Origin: Trichaptum fuscoviolaceum
Taxonomy: Eukaryota > Basidiomycota > Agaricomycetes > Hymenochaetales > Trichaptaceae
DNA length: 64,000 bases
NCBI GenBank assembly: GCA_910574455.1
Contig: CAJSYZ010000001.1
Coordinates: forward strand, 2,091,424 to 2,155,423
Reading direction: 5' to 3'
The notes beneath the pieces were generated by a model. It ran no database searches, was not told the origin of the DNA, and saw only the letters and a program-made list of their open reading frames with translations. Below, in pieces: positions 11,357 through 22,636 of this stretch. Position numbers and translations under genes: made by a program. Numbering within the stretch: the stretch's first letter is position 1; each line of letters opens with the position of its first letter.

Positions 11357-12099
11357 TCACATGCCGTTGATATCAAGCCAGCGATTCATGCATAACGCAA
11401 GAAGTGCTTCTAGAAGAAGGTCTGGCTGTACGAAGGTGTATTGCATATAGCCGTGTGAGGGTCCGACGGGTGTCTGCTGGTCGAAGCGTCGAAACGAGGC
11501 GATCCGGCGGTTTTGGGGGGCGTATAGCTAGAGACCGGCGAGTTCGGATAAGAACTGGTGCTGATAGGAGTGTCAAGAACACTCACGTCGTAACTGCCTG
11601 CGTCTTCGCGCATCCGACGCCATTCAAACTTCCTTCCGTCTAGAAAGAACGCGCGTGCACTGAGAGTGAGAGTGAGGACAGGGTGAGATAGAGCAGACTA
11701 GTGTACCTACTTTGCGACTGATCCCGGGAGCACGAGCTGGGACATCGGAAATGGCTGCCTCTGCATGACGGTGCAGAGGCCCAGGTAATTTGTAGCAGTC
11801 CAGTCGAATCTGGCGACGGTGTCGTTCTGATTTCGATATATCTGAGTGATTTCGGGAGTGATGTGAGCCACGTTATTTAGACAACAAGCTTGACAGGTTC
11901 AGGAACGACGCTAATGCGCCGCTAAAAGGTAATATGCGGAGCGCCGACCCACCGTCGTTCGTGTGTTTGTCATGAACACTTCTGGCGTCTCGAACCGATA
12001 GAAGATGGGCTCGACGTCCTCCCCGATGATGATGCACTGCCGCGGGTTGCCTCGAGAGCCGGTGAAGTATAGGTCGTACGTGGCTGCAGCGGGCGGCAT
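11357..12099 (-). CDS. DUF6593-family protein
   Basis: Four minus-strand exons (12099-11953, 11826-11711, 11659-11587, 11527-11357) join in phase to give 168 residues. The start is MPPAAATYDLYFTGSRGNPR, then IFYRFETPEVFMTNTRTT, RFDWTATNYLGLCTV, ARAFFLDGRKFEWRR, RRIASFRR and the C-terminal hallmark LLLEALLALCMNRWLDI. These features fit the basidiomycete DUF6593 family: a small beta-rich domain resembling a lipid-scramblase-like fold, then a hydrophobic Leu-rich end. No function is established. Many agaricomycete genomes have numerous copies; only one is seen here. None of the long single-frame ORFs in this stretch matches this model. Confidence 0.85.
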
Positions 12100-12738
12100 A
12101 GAGGTGGGCGGCGGGGCTGCAGAACTCAGAAGGCCAGAGTCGGTGTGCGGGAGGGATGTGGGCCAGCTCCCAAGCCAGCCTCATTCTCTCTTAAGACTGT
12201 AGTATTGGGGAAGTGTATGGTAGAGTTTTCTGTGGGTTCTCTTGCCGATGAGTTCGTGATTGCGCGCGGGTAGACGATATCAAAGCATCATGGGAAGGCT
12301 TGAAGCGCGGACGAGACCCTCAGACGTTCCACATATACATATGTATATGCGACAATTCCCTTAAGCGCCAGGGTCTCTGTCCCGGACCCCTCCACACTTA
12401 CACTGCGAACCTGCAAGTCCACAGCTCATAGCACATGAAGCGCGTTCCACATCGAAAAGCGCCCTCCGACGCGCCCTACCTGTACTCCACGTGCCTTCGT
12501 CTCCGAAAGCTCAAGGCTCGCCGAGCAAATATCCAATCGAATCGGACACAAAAAAAAGTGTGAAATTGAAATATGCAAATTCGGACGACAGAACGTAAAT
12601 CCTAAACACCATTGGCGTCCACCAACTACCCGGGCCATCATGCGAAGGTGCAGAGTGAATTGAACGAATCTCGGATAGCTTCTTTGCGCTCAGGCCTCAG
12701 TCAACGGACCCAGATCGCATGAATCCTTTGTCGCGCAG
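12100..12738. promoter_or_regulatory. Promoter region of the DUF6593 gene and 3' end of the BTB gene
   Basis: 639 nt between two minus-strand genes. It holds an 18-bp perfect palindrome at 12332-12349. No supported coding sequence. Confidence 0.4.
12332..12349. repeat. 18-bp perfect palindrome
   Basis: The sequence catatacat followed by atgtatatg is its own reverse complement. It lies about 235 bp upstream of the DUF6593 start codon. It could be a dyad binding site or a chance AT-rich palindrome. Confidence 0.6.
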
Positions 12739-14253
12739 TCAGCCAACCTTGAACAACGCCCTTTTCTTCGTCTTTCGTGTCACGTGCACGGCACTGCCGT
12801 GTCCGCCCCCGAACGCGAGAACAACCGTCTCCTCCACACTCCCTCCTCGTGTCTGTTTTCTCAGCTCAATCGCTGCCTTAGCAAATTGGAACCGATCCTG
12901 CTCGGACTTTATAGAACCTTCATTAATTTTAATATCAGTCCGGCAGGTGCCAGGCGAAGTTAAAGCGCCACAGAAGAAAAAGCCAATCGTCAGATCCGTC
13001 AGTATAAGTGCGTAGGAGCTGCGGGAGAACAAGAGACCCACCTATTTGGAACATGGGCGACTCTATTGCACTTTTGAAGAGGTCGAACGGCAGGCGCGAG
13101 AACACCCTCAGCAACGTCTCACGCCCGTTGCTTGTCGCCGAGCCAACATCCAGCATATTCGGAAGTGTGACTACCAAAAAGTCAAACACATCGCTTCGTA
13201 GCTGAGCTGCGTATGGGCCCAGTACCGTCGGCCGTTGCACATCGGAAGGTGTCGCTGTTCCATCCGGAGACGACGGCAATCCGTCCACAAAGTCAATCCA
13301 CTCGTTTATCGTGTTCACTGTGATTGAATCGCGGCATGCTTGATATGCATACTCGCAGAGGTCCTCCATACCACCGAGGAGGCAGCCTGCGGCTAACACC
13401 GCCCGTGCATTACTAGGAGATAGGCTGTTCAAAGCCGCGGAAGAATACAGATAACCCAGCGCTAACAAGCGGACCGTGAGTTGCTTTTGACCCCTCTAAG
13501 TGATGGAGAATGAAGAGCATACCGATGGCGAACCCCTTGTGTGAGTTAGAAGAAAAGAACCGAATGATCAGTGAAGACAGAGGGTAAACGCGAGTCTATT
13601 AAGCTCACCTGGTCACTACATTCTGGAATGCTTTCCAAAGGTACGTAAATAGTGTGGACCCCACCTGACTTTGGCGATGTTGAAATCAGGTGTGCGAGGT
13701 AGGGCGAACGCGACAGGATTAGGGCGTGTAGCATGTACCTGTGCTGGCCCGCATGCTAGGACAACCAGACAAAATAAGAACACAAGGTCAAAAACTTGAA
13801 TAGTTCATTCCTCACAAGGATAGTATCGGAGTATTCCTGATTCTGCGCGTCAGCAACCTCTTGTTCTCAATTGTACATAGGCAAACAGTACATACACCCA
13901 TGTTGAAGCCCGTACGGTGAATATGTGCAATGATTTGTTCATTGTGTGAAGGAGCATACGAGGCACTGGAAGGTTTATGGTTACGTTTCGGAAAATGATG
14001 CAAGTTAGGCGCCGAGTTGAGAAGGCAACACATGGGCCCAAGAGGGGACATACCTTGGGTAGCCATTCGCAGCAGCTGAAGACGGTCCTGCCATGCCATA
14101 ACCTCCTTCCTGCACAACCGTGTGTTCACCAGCAGCTCTGCCATTTGGTACATGGCTTGGGGCACTCCCACTCTCTGACGGATAAGGCGAAGTCGCCTGG
14201 AAGTGCGGCTCCTGTCCGTTTTGCGAGTTGTAGGACACGTGCGGTGCAGACAT
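12739..14253 (-). CDS. BTB/POZ-domain protein
   Basis: Seven minus-strand exons (14253-14054, 13965-13896, 13842-13816, 13755-13609, 13535-13523, 13461-13042, 12917-12739) join in phase into 351 residues. A disordered N-terminus (MSAPHVSYNSQNGQEPHFQA) leads to a BTB fold: RTGFNMGNQEYSDTIL, HRYMLHALILSRSPYLAHLI, then GFAIALGYLYSSAAL across a 13-nt microexon. A helical BACK-like region ends with FDFLVVTLPNMLDVG and LPFDLFKSAIESP. The C-terminus has VVLAFGGGHGSAVHVTRKTK, a block shared by a fungal BTB family. BTB proteins usually act as dimeric adaptors, for example for Cul3 ligases; the partner here is unknown. The ATG chosen is the first that places the open frame directly before the BTB fold. 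Confidence 0.85.
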
Positions 14254-14501
14254 CGCGCTCTCTGTTTTGCGTATTGAAAGTAGGAGAATACGAGACAGGC
14301 AAGATGTGGGGGTGAAATAGGATACAGACAAACAAAAACAGAGAAAACAAAGAGTGGAAGGAGGCTGAAGCGCCGAGATGGTTGTGCTAAGCACTGGCTG
14401 CAGCAGCGAAAGCGAGGAGGGCGTCACAAAGGTCTTCGACGAGGACGCGTCGTGTTTGGGGTTGGCCACATATTTGTCATACTACTTCCGCATTTAGACA
14501 T
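14254..14501. promoter_or_regulatory. BTB gene promoter / Ntaq1 3' end
   Basis: 248 nt between two minus-strand genes. No separate gene supported. Confidence 0.4.
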
Positions 14502-15685
14502 CTAACCCCAGTGAATGACCTCATCAAGCGTGTACACCTTCCCCATCAACTCTTCGTCTCCTCCTCCTCCTTCACCTGCTACAACCTCCAACGCGTTTAC
14601 CATGTTCACGAACTCGCACATCAAGTTATTTGTGATTCCCTTTTTCTTTGCCTTGGGTCCGACAAGGCAATCGTATTGTGGAGGAGGAGATAGATATCTA
14701 GGAAGGCTTTCGCTTTCGGTGTTTGTCGTGTCTTCGGCTGCTGCAATCTACGCATGCATTCAGTATCTGCGCGTATTCTGGGATCTAGGTGGCAATCGGA
14801 CAAGCTCGAACCACTAACCATGTGTGATCTGTCCGATGCGAAGTTATCCAGATACTCTTCGCCGGTCACGATCCGGAACATACTATATATTCAGGTTCAA
14901 CTCGATGAACTCTTTTGTGCTTGCAAAAGAATATGATACAACGAATGGTGCTCGCACCTTCGATACTCCTTCGGCACGGTCAGCTCGGACTCGGGCGGCG
15001 AAAAGGCGTACGGAAATGTCATTGCTATGTACTCTGCACGACAAGTGACACATAGTGCGTGCCGGGCGCAGGAGGTCAGTAGGTCAGTTCTGGACTCCAC
15101 ATACAAGTCTTGGCTCGACTTGCCTTTCCATTTGCAGGGCGTCGGCGACCTGCTGTCGAAGTCATACACCCAGGCACTTTGAGCTTGATCTTCTCGGTCG
15201 CGGTCTTCATTTCTCTTGACCATGGTCAACGACGACGATTCCGGGGAACTGGCGTCCCCCGGTCCGTTTGTAGCTGCTGCGGGTCCATGAAGGTCACTGG
15301 AGCGATTTCTACTATGTGGCTTGAGCGCAAGAACGACATGATAGTCCCACACTACGACTGGACTCCTGAGCTTCTGATTCCACAGGGCGACCTTATATGT
15401 GGATCAGCAGTTTATCTGAATACGTAGGGCCAACATTCGGAAAGCTAATACAATAAGGATGCTGGTGGCCGTGCAGACATGGGGTGTACGGGACGGAGCA
15501 AGATAAGACGGAGAGCATACCGATTTTGAAGGATTGGAGATGAATAGGACGTGTACTTCCCACAAACTGCTTACAAGTGAGTCATCGAGAAATTGTTTAG
15601 CGAGTAGATATACGTTTTCTTCGCAATAGCATGCTGTGTAGACACTCAAGAGGGGCAAGGGAGGAGGTGCAGCTGATATAGACAT
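14502..15685 (-). CDS. NTAQ1: Protein N-terminal glutamine amidohydrolase (Ntaq1, WDYHV family)
   Basis: Five exons (15685-15521, 15391-15124, 15033-14958, 14882-14819, 14747-14502) join in phase into 272 residues. All family signatures are present in order: VYTACYCEENVYLLAKQF with the catalytic Cys, HVLFISNPSK, the WDYHVV motif with the catalytic His, WVYDFDSR with the Asp, PCKWKEY, TFPYAFSPPE, EEYLDNFASDRSHM and the final VYTLDEVIHWG. The enzyme deamidates N-terminal Gln to Glu and feeds proteins into the Arg/N-degron pathway in cytosol and nucleus. It is longer than the human enzyme (205 residues) because of a Ser/Asn-rich insert between WDYHV and WVYDF and a Glu/Gly stretch near the C-terminus. 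The intron 15034-15123 has a GC donor (gcaagt). The N-terminus MSISAAPPPLPLL was chosen as the nearest ATG to the Cys block. Confidence 0.93.
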
Positions 15686-16165
15686 CGATGTAATAGACAA
15701 AAAGATGAATGCGATCATTATTACAATGCAGACAGGTTTGAAGCTCCGACAACATAAGACCCAAAGAACACAGTATGCATATAGACAGGGGAAAGTGAAA
15801 TCGTGAGTGAATCGTAACGATGAGACATGGACAATCTACTGGTGAAAGATGAGCACGAGCGTCTTGCACTAAAGAAGAGGGTCCAGAAAATCGAGGTATA
15901 AATCCGAGACTGGTGAACATCAAATCATGAGATGAGAATAAAACGGGTGGAAGTGGAGAGCACAGATAGAGTGAAGAGCGGCGGAACAATCATACATCGG
16001 CGTCAATGGGGAAGCCTTTTAAATTGAGAGTACTGCATCAGAGAGACGTCATAGTCAGTGGAAGAATGTCAAACACAAAGTATCATATGAATGTGCACCT
16101 AAGAGGTATACGGGTGTACTAACCCGCGGTGGAGGCGGTGGGTATACTGCAGCATGATTATATCC
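15686..16165. other. Intergenic region, Ntaq1 promoter
   Basis: 480 nt upstream of Ntaq1. An ORF on the minus strand at 15597-15989 overlaps the Ntaq1 start and has no family features. Confidence 0.4.
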
Positions 16166-16546
16166 TCACTTCGCCTTCGTCTTAGCGTCGACCTTCGCCT
16201 TCACCGAGCTCTTCTTCGCGAGCACGTCCTTCAGGTCCGGTGACGAACGGTCGAGCTTGAATGGCTCAAATACCGGCTGGCGCGTCTGCGCGGGCGTCCC
16301 GGACGCGTTCGGACGCGCGCGCTGAGGCTGCGGTGCGTGCATCGTCATCGGGGTCTGCGCGGTTGGCAGCGACGACGCCTGGGCAGGGTTGGGCTTCCCC
16401 GCGTTTGCCTGCTGCTGCTGCTGGTGCGCAGACGGGATGGGACGGGGATACGGGTAAGGCTGAGGCGCCTGGGGCGGAATGCCGGAGTTGTTCGTGAATG
16501 GGTGCGTGGCAAATGGGTCAAACGACGAAGGCACGATTTGCGACAT
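16166..16546 (-). CDS. Small Pro/Gln-rich protein of unknown function
   Basis: A 126-codon frame starts MSQIVPSSFDPFATHPFTNN, passes a Pro/Gln-rich disordered middle with a short Gln run, and ends in FEPFKLDRSSPDLKDVLAKK and a Lys/Ala tail. The start is preceded by a pyrimidine-rich leader. The DPFAT and C-terminal SPDLKDVL segments look like short linear motifs, but I do not recognise a family. It could be a regulatory or adaptor peptide. The single-exon frame and ordered C-terminus support a real gene over a chance ORF. Confidence 0.6.
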   Translation of the reverse strand: MSQIVPSSFDPFATHPFTNNSGIPPQAPQPYPYPRPIPSAHQQQQQANAGKPNPAQASSLPTAQTPMTMHAPQPQRARPNASGTPAQTRQPVFEPFKLDRSSPDLKDVLAKKSSVKAKVDAKTKAK

Positions 16547-17582
16547 TGTGAGGAGAGTGTTTGAGGTCGTGTGCGTCGAGGAACGAGGAGGAGGGTGGGT
16601 CTGAGGAGTTGGAGAAAGGAATGGTCCGGAGAGAGGCCTTAAGTAGTGCTTGGAGAATAAAAGGCGTGCAAAAAAGAATAATAAATAGAATTTCGGGTGG
16701 TCCGAAGAAGAGCCGCAGACCGGCGAGTCATATGATTCGTGGCCTGCAACCACTCAGGGTCCAACCACCGTCGCCGCTCTCCTCCTTGCCACGGCTCACC
16801 GCACACTCGGTGCTTGTAATGAATCCTATATCATATGCGGCGTATACGAGCCACAGCAAAAATGCACTTTATCTATCGATTTCTCATTTCTGGTTGGTTC
16901 CCCGCACCTGAGCTAACATCTTCCATGGATGTCTTATCCGCCAGCAGCGGCGGCGGTCCGTTCGGCTGCTGTGGTGAATAATCATCCGGTGCTCGCAACC
17001 ACATAACCACCTCCTATCACCCACATTTTTGTCGTTCGCTGCATAGTTGGTTCATGTAACAGAGTTCCCGGTATTCCACACAAACCACCCTAATTATCAC
17101 GGATCTTGGCTCGGGTGCGTCAACCACGTAGTTAAGTTTCACAGATACGTTACCTCATAAACGTGCACAATCTGTCGTGCACGAACATAACATCACACCC
17201 TTGGTCGAAGACAATGAAGATCTTCATAGCCCTGTATTAGTGTACCGACACAGTTTCCTACACACATAGGGACACACAAGTCGTCAGATGATCAATTGTC
17301 ACCCTGAACCTGCGAACCGAGCTTTAGAATACCGTCCATTGGAATACGTCAAGAAATGAACTTACGTTATAAAGGTTCAAAGTTCACCTCGAGATGATAT
17401 GATGTCCTTCATCAGTTCGAGACGGTGATGCATGTCAGATATGATACGATAAAGATCTTGACGATCAGACAAGTAGCTTCCCATTTTTTTTTCAGTTTCG
17501 TCGATCGAGGTTTCGTTTCACAATCTCGCAGCTTGGGTGCTGAGCGGACTGACCACTAGTATGATCGGGTGAGGCTAGGCCT
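16547..17582. other. Gene-free stretch
   Basis: Just over 1 kb without a supported ORF on either strand. A short tandem of cgtgcac occurs near 17160-17185. The first part is probably the promoter of the small Pro/Gln-rich gene. Confidence 0.45.
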
Positions 17583-18180
17583 TCAACAGACGAGCGCCGT
17601 CTTCAAATGGAAAGGGACAATATAGTATAGGATCAATGCGACAGATAGAACACATAGGCTTCCAAGACCGACGACCTGGCTGCCGCAATTGTTAACAATC
17701 AGTTGACCATAGCTGTCTCCTTGCTTCCTCGTCAGACAAGTTTGACAGCCTTTTCTCCGAGATGAAAAGTGCACATTCCCATTGGAACAAAAGGAACAAC
17801 AGCAAGAAACGATGTAGGCGGAAAGTGAAAAAGGTTGCTTTAGTGGCATGATCCCCTTTGGTATGACCTTGTCGCGTAACGGAATTAAAAAGTTCACATC
17901 AGAGCAGTCATCTCGATCACAGACAGAGGTAGGTGCCTTGCGGTCTCGAATGGAATAAAGTCGATCGAGTGGTCATGCGCCCAACCGAGTAGCTGCTTAC
18001 AGCCTGCAGCAACGATGCATCTACCATCAACCCCAATCAGTGCTTTTGCATCCTTGCATCCAGGAAGCCGTAACGTCTTCGCGCTTGAGTGCCGTCGAAA
18101 CCCGACCTTCGAAATTCCCAAGAGCCAGTCCTGACACAGCAAAACAGATACGGTGTCCAAAATTGCAAACACGAGGCGAA
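17583..18180 (-). other. Cys-rich membrane-like ORF fragments, unresolved
   Basis: Two minus-strand frames cover this stretch. The downstream one contains several Cys pairs (CCCSFC, CQTC) and one strongly hydrophobic segment (GLGSLCVLSVALILYYIV). The upstream one has FAILDTVSVLLC. I could not join them with splice sites in phase or match a family. They may be the end of a spliced membrane-protein gene, or non-coding. Confidence 0.2.
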
Positions 18181-18539
18181 GTCATTTTCCATTGGGGAGC
18201 CAAATAACACGCCAAAAGAAAAGCATATCATGCTAGCGTGAGGTCTGATGCCAGTTAATATTGATTTTTGGGTGATAGATGGGCAGATAAAGTGAATCAT
18301 GATTGACAGAGTGCGAGCCATCGTTCTGGGTGAGCTGCAAGTCATTTCTTGGTTTAGTCACTGGATGTATACCAAGTCAGGTACACGCCCCGCACTGTGG
18401 GGAGACGCGGGGCGAATGCGGCAGGTCCGAGCCTAGCACAAAAATGGACCTGGGTATACACTCGCAGCACTGTACTACAGACTTGTTAAGAAAAGAAATA
18501 AAGCAGGTAAGGAAAGGAATGGCGCTCAAGAAAGGTGTG

Positions 18540-20090
18540 ATCGTGATCCCCACATGCTAGACTGTGGCGGGGCAGGAAGGCCGAATGTTCGCTCAACCCT
18601 CGCTTCCTTCTCCGAAGTCTTGTTCTTTGGTACGGAAGAAGGTCCATTGAGCCGAAAGTCAGATAAGCATCGCGCCTCTGGTTCCCCGTGCTAGTGTCCT
18701 GCGCACCCCCCGTGATGAAAGGTGGTTTCCAGAGCTCCAAGCACGCACAGCCATAGCACCATGGTAAAGACCGAACGGAAACGAAGTAAGTGGGCGTCGG
18801 GCCACAGAGTCTCCAGAAAAAAAGCATGTTTGCCGATGAATACCAGAGGTAGGTCCCATGAGTCACCCGTGCCGCCCATAAAATTCCGCTTCCCCGCACT
18901 GTCATGCCAAAAATATCCCATGGCTTGGCTCTAGCCCGCCCTGCTATTGGGTCCGCGGGGCACATTAACGTTGGTCGTCCCACTCTATGCCCTTCCATAT
19001 GTGAAGTATCACACCTCTTCGAGCAATCAAGCTCGACACAAGAATAAATGCCGAGAATATTTCCCCCAGGGAGGCACACCCGAGTATAAGCCGCGATAGC
19101 AGATAAATTTCTGGAACAAAAAGGAGAATGTTCACTACAGGTGTTAGCTTCGTTGGTACACGACGTGTCTTGCAGGAATTGGCTCACCGATGATCAGGTC
19201 ACGTCCCTATCTGCTTTTCTTCCAAGACAATGTCGAAATGCAACGCCGCTCGCTACGGAAGAGCGGCGATAATACAAGCGGTTTTCATGAACCTCAAGGC
19301 ATGATCAAAGAGAATCCGAGTGTCCCGAGAGAAGGGTTCAGCATACACAACTATGACAGAGTCTTGCGTGCGAGGTGATCGGCCGACAGAAAGAAAGGTT
19401 CATACACCGCAGTGGTAATCCGCAACACGAGTGCAGCACCTGAACTAAAAGCATGGAGACCCTGACCCGGCCATTGAGCAATTCCTAGCTGATAAAAGAC
19501 ACAACGGGTCGTTCAATCTGTCAATCTTTGAAACCCAATCTACATGAAAGACAAACCTTGCGATCTTCATCTAAGAGAATCAGCGGCCGCTGGAGGTGTC
19601 ATAGATGAGCCGAACAAAACGCGGATATTCTTCATAATCGCCTTCAGGAATCAGGACAGCAAACGTGACCAAGGGCTCACGGATAAAGTCAAGCAGAGCC
19701 TACAGACACGGTTCATCATCGATTTGATATTGTCCGGCTTCTTAGGACGAACATGAGTGGACCTTCAAAATGTGTGATGGCCTTTGATCGGACATCATTA
19801 ATGCGAACTCAGTCTTCTGCACACGTAGCAAGGCCATTAGCTAGTGAAATTCCGAGGAAGGCAAACCAACTTCTCTAAGCCAGTTCATGAACAAATCGAT
19901 GACATTGACTTCGAAGAATGAAGCTGTGATCCAAATCCTCGGGGTATGCTACAGCAAGCCTGTGTTGGTAATAGTCCGATGTAAGTTAGGAGGAAAAAGG
20001 TGAGTAACACGTAAGATGTTGAAACGTTCGAACACTCACGTCTGATATATACACTATAGTCAAGACAACCCAACACGCAGACAAAGACAA
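18540..20090 (-). pseudogene. Unresolved minus-strand gene or decayed membrane-protein gene
   Basis: Several coding-like peptides appear on the minus strand, but stops lie between them and I found no set of GT-AG introns that joins them in phase. In order: FFEVNVIDLFMNWLREVG (about 19870-19925), VTFAVLIPEGDYEEYPRFVR (about 19595-19665), YAEPFSRDTRILFDHALRFM (about 19290-19350), LILGCASLGEIFSAFILVSS (about 19025-19105) followed by GVILHIWKGIEWDDQR, and LPLVFIGKHAFFLETLWPD with LWLCVLGALETTF (about 18720-18860). The mix of hydrophobic helices and charged loops suggests an integral membrane protein. It may be a real gene with introns I failed to place, or a pseudogene. Confidence 0.3.
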
Positions 20091-20259
20091 TGGCGGGTCA
20101 ATTTAAAAACAAGTAATTCCGGGGTTAAAAAATCCAGACGCCGAAATAATGCCTCGAAAAGTGATCGTGCTAGCGAAGCCACGGGCTGTCGTTGTTTACA
20201 TGGACGTGGAAGGCTGCAGGATTGACAAGCTCTCCTAGTAAAACGTCTTGTGCCAACAA

Positions 20260-22285
20260 TTATGCGGGAAAAGAAGTATACGGGTCCTCAAAACAAATGG
20301 TGTCGGCCCAGGCAGCACGTCCGCCCGGCGAAATTGGCCTCCAGGGTGTAATGACCACCGCATCGTCGTCCGTTGAGAGTCGCCTTGTATTAGGGTCAGA
20401 GTTGCCTGAGATAGCACCGAGTTCCGAGTTATTGACATGATCGTCGTCGTTTAACCCAAAATCATCCGCGATCCCCGCCAATGCCCAATCATTGTCATCG
20501 GTGTAGATAGCCTCGACTCTGCCCGTTTCTTCCTTCTCATTAAGCAAGCGGTTCAGAGCTTCGAGGTTAATCCGAGAAGTGCTTCCGAGTGCAGGGTCTC
20601 GGCTACGAGTACTGATTGCGTATCCATCATCACTATCTGTTTCAACGTACACACCTTCCTCTCGTGCCCAGTCGAATACCCTTTTCAGTGCTTGCTGCTC
20701 ATCCTCGCTGCGCATGTAACCCTCAAGTTCACCGTCGGTGAAAAGCTGGTCATCCGTTATTTCTTCCGCAGATTGCTCAGATAGAAGCAACTGAAGACGC
20801 GTTGGCGCATGTTGGAAGGAAGACGAGTCCGCCGTAAGCATATGAGATACAACATCTAGGGAAGGGATCACTCCTATCCTAGCGCCCCCGTCCACATTAC
20901 GCGAATGGTCGGGGGATACGAGAAATTGAGATGCATCCACGATATGACGATTTTTTCTCCTCTTTCGTGACTGGCCTGATGAAGTCGAAGCTTCAACTTT
21001 TCCGTCAAGGTTAACTTCTTTGCTCTGGCCGATGTCCGAAGAACTCACAGTTTCCGTGTCGTCAGCCGTAGGCCTCACATGCCCTGAGGATGCAAGCTTC
21101 GATTTCCATAGTACCTCCTGAAATTGAACAGCGTCCTTTAGGCACCTCGCTACCGCAACCCGCTTCGCAACTTTCGATGACGATGTCTTGCCTGCAACAG
21201 ATTCGGGTGAGTGCGATACCCATGGCACTTCAGACGCCCAGCCTTCTACTCGGTCGTAGATGGTCTTATAACGCCGCATAATGACGCCCTTTCTAACACC
21301 GAACCGCATCCCCACAGCTTCCGCAAACTCTCCACAATGTGGCAGAGAACTCGACAGTTCCCCTTCCAAAGCAAGAATATAAATAGCACATGCCGTAGGG
21401 GGTGAGGGTAGGTTTGTGAGAAGGCCAGAGCGAGAGGCGAGCTCTGCAAGAGAGTAGGCAGTGCGGAGGGCAGAGGGGATGTGAATCGACTTGATGACAC
21501 TGGTCAGATGCGTGGGCAAGGGTGGGTCGGGTTCAGCTAGTATATGAAGGACGTGTTTCTGTAGTGCGGGGAAATGCCAGCTAGGGTCTAACGACGTCAA
21601 CCTGATCTTGAGAAGGGTTACGACTGTAGTGAACACATGGGCTAATGCTACCGGGGATTCGTCTACCAAATACTGACGCCAAAGTAGCGTCAGAAGCTTT
21701 GGTCTATAGCCTAAAAAGCAAGATACTCACAGCAATGTCCTTTATCGTTTCTCCTTTCTGTGCCTCGCGCAAGGCAATCGCTAGACAGGATCCAGCAACG
21801 AGCCTTGCCTTGCGGCCATATCGAAAGCGACCTTCCTCCATAGCCCTTTCGGAAAGAAAGGTGGCTCTTGATGCCAGAGCCGAATATCCGATGCGTCTAG
21901 CTAAATCCGCAATGTAATGCCTCATGGTAATCTGTTGGGGAGATTTGCGGGGAAGCGGGGTAGTTGGGGGGGAGGAGAAAGTGTCAGTTACACGCAGGTG
22001 ACCAGTTAGATCACAGATAAAGCCAACCTTGTTCGACTCGGCTGCAGCCTGCTTGCTCTCCCCGGCAAGATGCCACCGAGTCTGGTTGCGAAATCCAACG
22101 GACGATGGGCCTGTAGGAAAGATGTGCCCATAATTGTCATATGGTTTGTCCACGGTGTCGAGATGAGAGTCGAGGACGACCTGAGCCGGATCTTGAAGGA
22201 TACCACATCCAATACAAACAGCAGATCCTGCATCACTATCCCATACGATGTCGCCGTTGCATTCTGCGCAGACGTCGGTCGTCAT
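20260..22285 (-). CDS. TFIIB-related (Brf-like) transcription factor
   Basis: The start MTTDVCAECNGDIVWDSDAG opens an N-terminal zinc ribbon of TFIIB type, with CxxC pairs CAEC and CIGC. A cyclin-like fold follows: MRHYIADLARRIGYSAL, RATFLSERAMEEGRF, GRKARLVAGSCLAIALREAQ and, after the intron 21673-21730, YLVDESPVALAHVFTTVV. A second cyclin-like repeat covers ALRTAYSLAELASRSG and ACAIYILALEGEL. The long acidic C-terminus holds DGELEGYMRSEDEQQAL, which recalls the C-terminal homology block of the RNA polymerase III factor Brf1. The second exon is 20260-21672. A further 96-nt intron at 21932-22027 is likely, because it ends in a pyrimidine tract and CAG, but the frame is open across it. Brf1 is the best guess; a divergent paralogue is possible. 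Confidence 0.75.
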
Positions 22286-22636
22286 GAACGCCGATAGCGA
22301 CGACGAGAAGACCAAGTCCGACGAAGAGCTAGCGCTAAGCAGAAGATGGATGAAGGGAAGCAAGCACTCTGAATTAAATTGAGATTAATCGCCGCGTGGG
22401 CGTGGGAATTCAGGCTCGTGGAAGGCACCGCCAAAGAAGCATAGAGCCAGGCCCGGCTGTGTGCAACTATGGGAAGTGGTGTACTTGCGTCTCCACGCCT
22501 GCGCACGCATATAACCCCTTCGCAGCCCTCCAATCTCCCTCAAGTGCCCCCTTTCTCTCGTCTGCCAGTATACGCAAGTCTCGTAGACGTCGGATTTCGT
22601 GTGCATTTACTCATCTTTCCTCCAGATATCTAAACA
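22286..22636. promoter_or_regulatory. Divergent promoter of the Brf-like and trehalose phosphorylase genes
   Basis: 351 nt between divergent start codons. A TATA-like catataac occurs at about 22508-22515, about 120 bp upstream of the trehalose phosphorylase ATG. Confidence 0.45.

Noticed and set aside
14005..14469. 154-codon ORF beginning MANPKHDASSS
   Set aside because: Only the part from 14253 is the BTB gene's first exon; the upstream part is leader sequence and the 3' end enters an intron.
15597..15989. 130-codon minus-strand ORF before Ntaq1
   Set aside because: Out of frame with Ntaq1, random composition; probably leader or promoter.
18486..19187. 233-codon minus-strand ORF
   Set aside because: Long but with odd composition (Cys, Arg, Gly-rich). 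Better membrane-protein-like peptides occur in another frame of the same strand.
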